A stretch of 64,000 bases of DNA from a virus, in the IMG/VR virus record IMGVR_UViG_3300030090_003995, positions 1-64,000 of that record. One strand, 5' to 3'. The number at the start of each line of letters is the position of its first letter. The first letter of the stretch is position 1. The notes beneath the pieces are model-generated. The model had not been told where the DNA came from, searched no databases, and saw only the letters and a list, made by a program, of their open reading frames with translations. The translations under genes were made by a program, and so were the position numbers. Below, in pieces: positions 49,139 through 59,100 of the stretch.

Positions 49139-51190
49139 ATGGCAGCGGAGCAAAAAGAAATGCTAGAAGCGTTAAACACTTTAATTGGCTTGCATAAAGA
49201 CGCAGCGAAAAAAACAGAACAACATAGAATAGAACAAGAAAAAGCAGAATTGGGATTAGTCGCATACAAAGATAGTATGAGAGGTCTGTCTGCTGAAATT
49301 CAAAATGTTAATAATTATTCAAAAGAAATGGGCCGAACAATGGCTCAAGCCGCTCAAGAAAGTAAAGTTTGGACCGCTGCTTCTCGGCTGCTATCGGGAA
49401 CAGGGCTATGGTCTATTCAAAATGGTATTCGTGGTATTATTGACGTGTTTGCTATTTATGACACTTCACAACAAAAAGCAATGAATAGACAAAATCAGGC
49501 TGCTAAAGTAATGGAAAACTACGCTGATGTTCTTGAAAAATATAAAGAAGAACAAATCAAATTAAACGACGCTATTGAAGCGGGTGCTGATGCAACATAT
49601 TGGGAAACAAATGCTGCATATAAATTAATGAAAGCAAAGGGTATTTCTCATGAAACCTCCATTAAACTTCTTAAAGAAGAAATGGATGTTATGGATGATA
49701 TGATTAAAAAACAAAAACGTTTAATAGAAGGAAGTTGGTTTTCCAAAAAAACAGCGGATTTGAGGGCAAGAATTGGATTAAAAATTAGAGGAAGACTAAA
49801 AAAGGATTTTCAAGATAGGGAAAAATATATTGAACAAGTCAATAAAGGTAGATTTTTAGTAAATCAGGGTTCTGTCAATACCGGCGCAAGGGTAACAGCA
49901 TATCATGGTCAGGATGCTAAAGCACTACATCATTTTACGGAAATGATTAAACCATTTGAAATGGGTTTATCGGCAATAGGAAAAACTGCGGAAATGTTAG
50001 GTAAAGGTGCTACAAAGGGGGTTTCACAAGCATTTGGTGTAGGTAAAGCGATTTGGGATATGGGGCCGGATAGTTCAGAACAAAGACGAGCAAAAAGACT
50101 AGAAAAACAAAAAATGGCTGAATTTAAAGAGGGGCAAGGAATAGGGTTTAGTGGTCAACAATTCGCTAACTTGTTTGATATTCCTGATGTTAAAGCAAAA
50201 AAACCCGGAGGATGGGATAGTTGGGCTAATTTCAAAAAGCGTGTGGCATTTGAAAGAGGACAATTTAATAGAAGTAAATTTGGTAAAAAAATGTTGGAGT
50301 TTCAAGAATTTATAAAAAAGAAAGTTATTCCCAATATAATGTTCGTGTTTAGTAAATTAAAAATGGCTATGCTTTATTTCGTAGCAGCATTAGTAGTTGT
50401 TATGGCACTAATGCCATTAATTAAAAGTTTATGGGAAGGTGTAAAAGAAACGGCTGGGTTATTATCAGCAATAGGAATTGGAGTATGGGACCAAGTAAAG
50501 AGTATTTGGGGAGATGCTGTTAAATTACTTGAAGTAACATGGGGTATGATTTATTCAGCATTTACTGGAGATGCGGAAGCACTTGTAGGTTATACTTTAG
50601 ACTTTTTATGGGTAAGTGCTAAATTGATTTTTAAACTTGCCGCATTAACATTTACTGTGGCAATTGGCGCGGCAGTAGCATTAGGATTAGGTATTTGGAA
50701 TTGGATTGTAACTAACGGTCCCGGCAAATTAATAAAAATCTTACTATATGCAGGACTCATTTTAATTGTTTATCATATAGCAGCACAAGCAATAGCGATG
50801 ATTGCTTCAATAATAGCAGGTATTATTGGTGTAATTCCTGTTGGTATTGCTTTGCTTGTTATTGCACTTGGCGTTGTATTGCATCAATTTGGTCGATGGA
50901 TTGGGAAAAATTTATTTGGATTTTCAGAAGGTGGTGTGGTCAATCATACCGGAATGTCTTTAGTTGGTGAAAAGGGTCCAGAATTTGTAAACTTACCAAG
51001 GGGTTCTAGAGTCTTCAGTAATAAAGATAGTAAAAAAATGGTTGGTGGTAATGTAACTAATAATATTTCAGTAAATGTTCAAGGAAGAGTGGGCGCATCA
51101 GATTCAGAAATTAGAGATATTGCTAGAAAGGTTGGTGTTCAGATTAATAGAGAAATAAATAGGACAACATCTTCAGCAACAAGGTCGTGA
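49139..51190 (+). CDS. Tail tape measure protein
   Basis: 683 residues: sets tail length and is ejected during infection. N-terminal coiled coil, a central region, three or four hydrophobic segments (about 400-590: LYFVAALVVVMALMPLI; ALTFTVAIGAAVALGLGIW; IIAGIIGVIPVGIALLVIA), and the typical end GFSEGGVVN, GEKGPEFVNLPRGSRV. At about 1.5 angstrom per residue the tail would be near 100 nm. ATG 49139 after GTGATTTAT. Confidence 0.93.
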   Translation: MAAEQKEMLEALNTLIGLHKDAAKKTEQHRIEQEKAELGLVAYKDSMRGLSAEIQNVNNYSKEMGRTMAQAAQESKVWTAASRLLSGTGLWSIQNGIRGIIDVFAIYDTSQQKAMNRQNQAAKVMENYADVLEKYKEEQIKLNDAIEAGADATYWETNAAYKLMKAKGISHETSIKLLKEEMDVMDDMIKKQKRLIEGSWFSKKTADLRARIGLKIRGRLKKDFQDREKYIEQVNKGRFLVNQGSVNTGARVTAYHGQDAKALHHFTEMIKPFEMGLSAIGKTAEMLGKGATKGVSQAFGVGKAIWDMGPDSSEQRRAKRLEKQKMAEFKEGQGIGFSGQQFANLFDIPDVKAKKPGGWDSWANFKKRVAFERGQFNRSKFGKKMLEFQEFIKKKVIPNIMFVFSKLKMAMLYFVAALVVVMALMPLIKSLWEGVKETAGLLSAIGIGVWDQVKSIWGDAVKLLEVTWGMIYSAFTGDAEALVGYTLDFLWVSAKLIFKLAALTFTVAIGAAVALGLGIWNWIVTNGPGKLIKILLYAGLILIVYHIAAQAIAMIASIIAGIIGVIPVGIALLVIALGVVLHQFGRWIGKNLFGFSEGGVVNHTGMSLVGEKGPEFVNLPRGSRVFSNKDSKKMVGGNVTNNISVNVQGRVGASDSEIRDIARKVGVQINREINRTTSSATRS

Positions 51191-51194
51191 TTAA

Positions 51195-51944
51195 ATGGTT
51201 AGTAATAGTTCAATAGGTGATGTTGGCGGGCATTCTGTGTTGTTAAATTTGGCATCGAGGTCAGGTTTAAGTTCTGGAGAAAATTGGACTCAAAATAGAA
51301 TTTCGTTAAAGGCGGATAATATCACCTTTAACACTTCAAAAGATGTTCTCGCTTTACCATTACCTTTGAGCGGTTGGGCAACAGGTGAATCAACAAAAGT
51401 AGCATTAGATTTTGGCGTTGCCACTAAAAATATTTCACTTAGCGGGATTATTACCGAACAAAATATTCTTAAGAAGTTTAAAGATGACGATACTTCTTAT
51501 AATAGATTCATGACAGCACATGAAGTTTCTCAACTGATTCATTCTTATGTTGATTCATCTTTTCTACAACAGCAGCAAAATCTAAATTCAATTATTATTT
51601 TGATGCCTTCTAGAGTAAATAAAAATTGGGATTATTATACTACATCTGTTGATGGTGTCTCAGCAAATGTAGATGCAAACACCGCAACTGAAGATGCACC
51701 ATTAATTCCTTTTTCATATAAAGTCCGTGGTGGCGGTTCTTCAGGTTCAGGTATTACTTCTCGTAGCACTACCTTTGATGCCGCACCTTTACAATTAGGA
51801 AATTTTCCTGTTCCAGTTACAACCACTGATGAATCAGAAAATTTAGAAGGATTTATTAGAAACTTTAGCACAACTATGGTGGGTGGACAACCATATCTTG
51901 ATTTTACTATGGATTTTGAAATAGCAAAGAGTCCTTTGGGGTGA
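51195..51944 (+). CDS. Tail protein, distal-tail candidate
   Basis: 249 residues, beta-rich, with ALPLPLSGW near residue 55 and VATKNISLSGIITEQ, then a Gly/Ser-rich segment (RGGGSSGSGITSRS). Order after tape measure suggests a distal tail or baseplate protein. Confidence 0.65.
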   Translation: MVSNSSIGDVGGHSVLLNLASRSGLSSGENWTQNRISLKADNITFNTSKDVLALPLPLSGWATGESTKVALDFGVATKNISLSGIITEQNILKKFKDDDTSYNRFMTAHEVSQLIHSYVDSSFLQQQQNLNSIIILMPSRVNKNWDYYTTSVDGVSANVDANTATEDAPLIPFSYKVRGGGSSGSGITSRSTTFDAAPLQLGNFPVPVTTTDESENLEGFIRNFSTTMVGGQPYLDFTMDFEIAKSPLG

Positions 51945-51948
51945 TTAA

Positions 51949-53142
51949 ATGTCTTATCAGGTGTTAATTGGTGAAAGGAAATCATTAGTATTTCCTGTCA
52001 TGTGTTATGGTTATTTAACTGTTGATTATGATGATGAGATTGCCGGACAAAATTATGGTTTATTTGGTCACGACGATTCGATAACTTTACAGGCTATTAT
52101 TACACCTTATGATATAAATGGTTTCGGGCATGAATATACAGGATTAGACAATGCGATTGGTGAACATGGAATTGTTGATTCTGTTAAAACTTTGCCCGCT
52201 AGACAGGCCCGCGATGATGCTTCATCAGCATTATATTACAAAAAAAATGGTACGGGTTCGACAGAAGTTATAGAGACCAAGACTCAAAGATATAATTATT
52301 TAACACCGGCTGCTGCTTTAACACATGAAATGACTATTTTTTACAATGAAGTTTTTCATTTATCACTATTAAACGCTACAAGTGTTCATACTAACCAGCC
52401 AGCAGAATATAAATTAAGACTAAGAGTTGCCGCTGATGGTGTAGTCGATACTTTAACAAGTGATATTGCAATATCAGCAGATTTTGAATTATTGAAAAGT
52501 GCAGATATTGGCGTTGAAACATACCATAGTAGTAGCCTAGTTAGCAAATATAAAGGTTTAGCAACAATTGAATCTAGCGGAAATAGCGGTGTTAGTGGGA
52601 ATACAATTAAAATTACTGGCGGAACTAATACTGATGAGTTATTTTATGTGGACCAAAAACTCTATACTTTAAGTGGACAAACTTTTACACACGCGGCAAC
52701 GGTAGCAAGTGTTGGTACAAATGTAAAAACCTTTACAGTAGATTCTTCTCCAACTCACTCATTGACAAATGACGCAATAATTTATACTGAAATTCCAAAA
52801 GAAGCATTATATTTAGAATCAGCAATTCATATTGCCGCGTCTTTTAATCCAGCAACAGGAAGAATGGCAGTATTTAGAGGTGGTAATATGATAGCGAATA
52901 AAGTCCATAGTGCCGCACCAATTTCCCAATTTCAACTTGCTGGGCAAGATTCATACATAGGTGCAAAAATTACTGGGGAATCTGCTGATGCAAATGCTAG
53001 TGATAGACAACAATTTATGGGAGAATTGCATGAATTATCTATTAGTGGAAATGATATTCAAAGTTTTCTTAGTACAGAAACTTTAACACCACAATACTCA
53101 GACTTGTTATTATATTTTAGATTTGAAGAGGTGGATTTATAA
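51949..53142 (+). CDS. Tail protein with LamG/concanavalin-like end
   Basis: 397 residues. The C-terminus (MAVFRGGNMIANK, SYIGAKI, GELHELSISG, LLLYFRFEE) has the pattern of a laminin-G/concanavalin-type carbohydrate-binding fold. Residues about 225-285 (FYVDQKLYTLSGQTFTHAAT ... NDAIIYTEI) resemble a module repeated in the hub protein. Possible receptor-binding role. Confidence 0.7.
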   Translation: MSYQVLIGERKSLVFPVMCYGYLTVDYDDEIAGQNYGLFGHDDSITLQAIITPYDINGFGHEYTGLDNAIGEHGIVDSVKTLPARQARDDASSALYYKKNGTGSTEVIETKTQRYNYLTPAAALTHEMTIFYNEVFHLSLLNATSVHTNQPAEYKLRLRVAADGVVDTLTSDIAISADFELLKSADIGVETYHSSSLVSKYKGLATIESSGNSGVSGNTIKITGGTNTDELFYVDQKLYTLSGQTFTHAATVASVGTNVKTFTVDSSPTHSLTNDAIIYTEIPKEALYLESAIHIAASFNPATGRMAVFRGGNMIANKVHSAAPISQFQLAGQDSYIGAKITGESADANASDRQQFMGELHELSISGNDIQSFLSTETLTPQYSDLLLYFRFEEVDL

Positions 53143-56100
53143 TGACTAATGATAAGTTATTTATTATGAAAAAAGGGTCAAAACCCGGTGACACACCAAC
53201 ATTAGGAACAAACGTGTACTACGATACTGCAACAAATCCATTAGTTATTTGTGATGATGACACAATTGATGATGCTGCTACTATCGCTTGTTATGAAGTT
53301 AGAAATGATTGGGTTTTACCGCTTAAAGGAATAAGAACTCATACTTCAGGTGTTGCAGTTGATAATGGAAGTGGTTATGCTACAAGTGTTGATACGATTA
53401 ATGTTGATGGTGGCGACCCAAGAGATTTACTTGAAGTAGGTTGGCATACATACAAAAGTGATGGAACATTTATTGGGACTATCAAAAGTATGGCTTATGA
53501 TGGAACACATGGAACAATCGTTTTTACAACAAATATACAAACTGCTTTAGCAAATAATGATGTTATTCATAGAGCATGGGGTGTATCTAATTCTAAAACT
53601 TACAATGTATTAAATAGAATATACCCAAATGATTCAACAAGTGTTGATTTATATTTAGAAAATTTAAACAATACACCTGGATATAGAATTGATTGCGCAT
53701 CATACAAAAGTGATGGTTCTACATTAAGTGTGGGTGTATCATTGGCATCATTAGATATAGCAACAAATGATTATTTTGTTATGATTAACAATTTAGACCC
53801 ATTGAAACATCACATCGCTAAAATAACAGAAATTACAACTAATGATGTTGCTGGGGATTCTTTTGAGTTTAGCCCTAAATACGGTTCAGAAATTCCTAAA
53901 GGGACTAAATTTGCTATTTATAAGGGTCCACTTGTAACTGATACAGGCGTTGTTGCTGTTGGTTACGGGTTATATGGAAATACTCAAAATTATGGAACTG
54001 ATTCTGATGAAACCGATGGAACAGGAACGGCTACTGATGCAAGACACGCAGGATTAACACAAATTTCTGCACCTAATTTTTACTTCTATAATGATAGGCT
54101 AAACAAAAAAAATGAATTAAATCATAATACAAAATATATGCTTCATTATTCTAGGACTACAAGTGCGGCTACTCATTATTTTAGAGCATTTTTAACTTGT
54201 CAAGATTACGGACTGAAAGTTGTTGATTATGGGCCATACACAATGAACGCAACACTAACAGATAAATCTAGAGAATTTGATTCTATTAGTTCTACTCCAC
54301 AATCTACTGACCATTACTCGGCTTCAGTAAGTGAAACATACACTGTTGATGTTGAGGATTGGGATAGATGTTTTACAAATAATAAAAGGAATACAAAAAA
54401 TTTAATTAGACAGTGGTCTAATAATAGAGTTTTTACTGCCACTTCACAAGATGCAAATGCTTATCCTGAAGGAACCTTTACAGGCCCAACGAGATATTTA
54501 CATTATACTACTTCACCAAATGCTTGTAGTTCTATTCCTGATGTATTAGAAATGGAAGTTTTTGATTCTATTAATGAAAGTGGAAGTTATGTAGATATGG
54601 TTATTGCTGATGCGAAAAGAATATATGGTAGAAAATTAAAACAGCATGATAAAATTACAATTAAAAAAATAATTGGTAGAGACAATTTAGATGAAAATTT
54701 TAAAGCACTTCCCGGAAAATGGAGTGGAAATTCTGGCGGAACTGATTTTACTGTCGAATTAGATACAGGTCAAGATTTAAGAATTTTATTACAAAAAACG
54801 ACAGCATCAGGAACAAAATATGAAACGTTTTTAATTGGTAATTATTACTATTTTATCACCGGCATAGACGCCCCTGTTAATGCTAATATTAGAACACAAT
54901 CAATTACAATAGGTGGATATAAAGGTAAAACTGATGCAGAATTTGTTGGTGGGGGAACCATTCAGGAAACATTTACAGATAGTACAGGATATAGGAGAGC
55001 ATGGTCAGTTTTAACTGAATCATTACTAACAGATGTATCAATTGATACAGATGTTACATATAGTAATATTGGAACCGCCACACAATCTTCAACAATCACT
55101 TATGCAAATCAGACTATTAGTTCTAATAATTCTAGACTATATAATTCAGAATTACTTTTACAAGGAGGTTACCTTTTTAATTATTCTATACCAATAGAGT
55201 ATGGGGATAAAACTCATAAAATTTTAAAATTACAATCGCCTAGAAAACAAATGTACCAAGATGAAACTTTAGGTAATGAAAGTTTACTAGAATATTTTAT
55301 TGGTGATTATGCTATAATGAAGACAATATTTGTTGGTAGAATTGAAAGTTTAGAGGATTATATTGAACAAGGAATGTTTAAATATAAATTATCGGGAAGA
55401 GGAAATATAAATAAATTATTGGGCCCAATTGTAAATAAAGATTATAAGCATACGGAAGATATTATATATTCTACTTATGGTCCTATTTTCAATATGAAAG
55501 ATAGTGGTTATGATGTTAATTTATCTACTGGAGCATACGCTTGGTCGCCTACTCCAGTTATTTTTGATGGAAGTGGTTCTTGGGGCTCAACAGTAAAAAG
55601 GTTATTATTTAAACAAGATGGAAATTTACTCGGTAATGTTTCTAGCACATCATCTAACCAATTAAACTTTGTTGGTGCTAGTGGGGCGTTACAAACATCA
55701 GTTGATAATAACGATTCTATTTATGAAGGTTTAACAGATAGAAATATTATTAGTCTATCAAAGTCTTTAGAAGCCAATCCAACATTGAATATTTCCCCCT
55801 TGTCTTTACGAGGAACTGCTGGAAAGGGGTTAATTTTTACATCTGGCCAAAAATTAGATGTTAATGATTATGGGGTTCCAACAACGGAATTATCTACTTT
55901 AGTTGGGACTTCCGCCCATTCTCATTCTAGGGCTTTAGGTTATAATATTCATAATCCACAGTCGGTAAATGAAGGTGTTGATTTACCATTTATGTTTAAT
56001 GTTAAAGATGAAGTAACTACTGGTGGAACATTTTCTAAAATAAATACAGTTAATAGTTTAACAGAATATGAAGTCGTTAGTATAGATTCTGGCGTAGGCT

Positions 56101-59100
56101 CATCAATTATAGAAATAGCACCTAATTGCCCAGTAATTATGGGTAGAGTAGATGATAACCCTAATGATGTTAGGTTTGAAACGTTAACCGCCACAACTAT
56201 AAACCCTGACGATAATTATGCTATTGGTCATAATTATGCTATTGAGGTGAATGATAATTATTCCAATACAAACTCAGCCATTAATGGTAAGTATATTTAC
56301 AATTCTGCTGGAATTTTATTAGGAAAGGTGTTAAATGTTATTGATGATGGGGATTCTGGTTATGGGTGTTTAATAATATTAGATAGACCATTAACAGTTG
56401 CCATCACCACTTCTACTTTATTTTACACTTCAACTAGTAAAACTCATGGTTTGTATTTAATTAATACTCAAGGATTAAGAAATGGCGGAATATTACAATT
56501 AACTAATTCTATATTAAACACTTTATATCAACCAACAATTTTTAACCTTTCGCAAACACCTGATGGTACACACACATTAGATGCTCTTAACCGTCATTAT
56601 TGTGCAGTAGATAGATATGGTTCATATTTTTGGAGATATTTGGATTTACAAAAAGGAAAAAAGGGTTCAATTTCCTACGCTAAAAGGCAAAATATTAGTG
56701 GAGATTTAACTGATATTTATTCTGCGCAATTAGGTGAATTTAATGCTTACGCACCAGCATTTAGATTTAATCCCGGAAGCGACGTATCTCTTAATTTAAC
56801 AGATTTTAATTATGATTCAGATTATAGTAATGATTACCAAAAAATGGGTTCCCATGAAACTAGAAATGTATTTCCGGTATTGGGTAGTAATTTTGCTGAT
56901 TATGATAAATATAGTTCTAATTCTGCAACACACCCAACAGGTTATAATTTAATACCTAAAAAGTATAGTACAACATTAGGTGGGCCTTGGAATATTGATT
57001 GGGATGGCGCAGTATGGGATTCAACGGCTATTAGAAAGGTTGCTTCAGGAATAAAGGCTAATGCTGTTAAAGCAACTAGGGATAGGCTAGAACTTATTGA
57101 CCCTAAAGTAATAACACCATTTTTATTTACAACCGCTGATTTATTTCCCGATAGCCTAACAAGAACAAATCATATTGGGAATGTTGAGAGAGATTTTAGT
57201 AATTATAGTATTATGTTAAAATCAAAACCGACTCAAATTAAAAGTTCCACAGAACATGATAAATATGTTGGTAAATTAAATCAATTAGAATTAAGTGATG
57301 ATTCTTACGAAACGTTATTAATTAATTCCGCATCAATTAAAACTAATCAAATGAGAAGATTAGGTTTAATGCGATTAACAGAAATTACATTTGATTGGCA
57401 TTTTAATATGATTGACCCTGAAAATATTAAAGAAAAGGATAAAAACAATGTACCTTTTTTCAAATACGCTAGATATCAAAAAGTAACTGATAGTTCAGAA
57501 ACAATTAGTAGTATTTCAGGGGCAGTAATTACTTGTACAAATTCCGTTACTGCTAGTAAATTCCCTGACGGTTCTTATGTTTTTGATTCTAATGGTAATT
57601 ACTTGGGTACAGTTAATTCTAGCGGTGTAAGCGGAAGTAATATTACACTTACCGCTGATGTTAAATTAGTTAATGGTGCGGCAGCAACTGGTAATTTATA
57701 TTATATAGAAAAGGGCCACACTAATAATCAGTCATACTATGAGTATTTTATTGGCGGAAAGGATGGAGATGACTCATTTACAAACTTTACTGAAGAATCA
57801 GCAAACAGTACTAATGATGCTGATGATTCATGGGGTAATACTCCAAGACCATTAAATATGTTACAGATGGCTATTTTTAATGGTTATGGTTCTTGTACTG
57901 AAACTCTTAATGAATCTACATCTTCTGCTGAAGAGGCTAATAATGAAGGATATGGAGCATCAGATTCTAGTGCATTTAAAAAATATTTTATTAGAAAAAT
58001 GGATATGGCTGCAAATGGTAATCATGAAATAGGTTATTTAAATCATATTACTTTACCACCTGTTTTTGAAGGATTTGTTTTAGAAAAATTATATCAAGCA
58101 GGTTCTTCAGGAACAAGATTAAGACCATCAGGTTCAGGAAGTTATATTAGCGGAACGACTATCGCTACAAATGGTGCATCACAAGGAGATATTCAAAATC
58201 AACTTAAGTATGGTGATAAAATTTATACTGATAATGGAGAATTCGTTGGAACATTCGCTTCAGTCGATGCAAGCGCAGTAATTACTATCGTTGAAAATTT
58301 AAATACAACAACCACTTTAAATCGTGGTGGAGATGATGCTACTTTCTTATGTAAGGGTGGTACACAAATAACAGATTACCATTCATCAGGTAATCATATT
58401 GATATTGCAACAGGTAAAGGTGGTAATGAAAGTGGTGGACACGCATTATCATCTAAAGAACACGTTGCTAAATATTCTTATGCTGCTACTGCTTCTACAA
58501 TTCCTGATGCAGAATATGTTCATCCTTCAAGAGTTTTAGAAGGAATTTTTAACTTTTTCCAAGATACTAGAATACAAAACCCATATGCTAACTTAAGAGC
58601 AGTAGCACTAACTAGACATAAAGTAGAAAATAGTGGAGGAAAATTGGGTTGGAATGTAACAGAAGATATTAAACCGAAAATAGGCGCGGGAATGTCTGCA
58701 TTATTAGGTTCAGTTGGAAATGGTGGAGGACTAGATGGTGAGGACAAGCAACAACAATTAAAAATAAAAGTTGGGTCTGATTTAGACTATGTTCAACAGG
58801 ATTATCCACCAATGTTTATTGCTGCTAGATTATTTGATAGTCATACTTTTCCAGATGGTTTTTCTACTCACGATGACTTTAGGGGAGAATTTGCTAAATT
58901 TACTAGAACTAAATCTGCAACAGGACAAGTTTTCAAAAATAGGGGTGAACAGGGTGGAAAACAAACCCTTTGCGATGGTGGAGAATTTGTATTTAAGCCT
59001 ATATTTAACACTCAAGGAACAAATACTAGTATTACTTATGATACTACAACGCCAAATGGAAGTAGTATGGCTAGAATTAGAATTCGCCCAGATACAGATG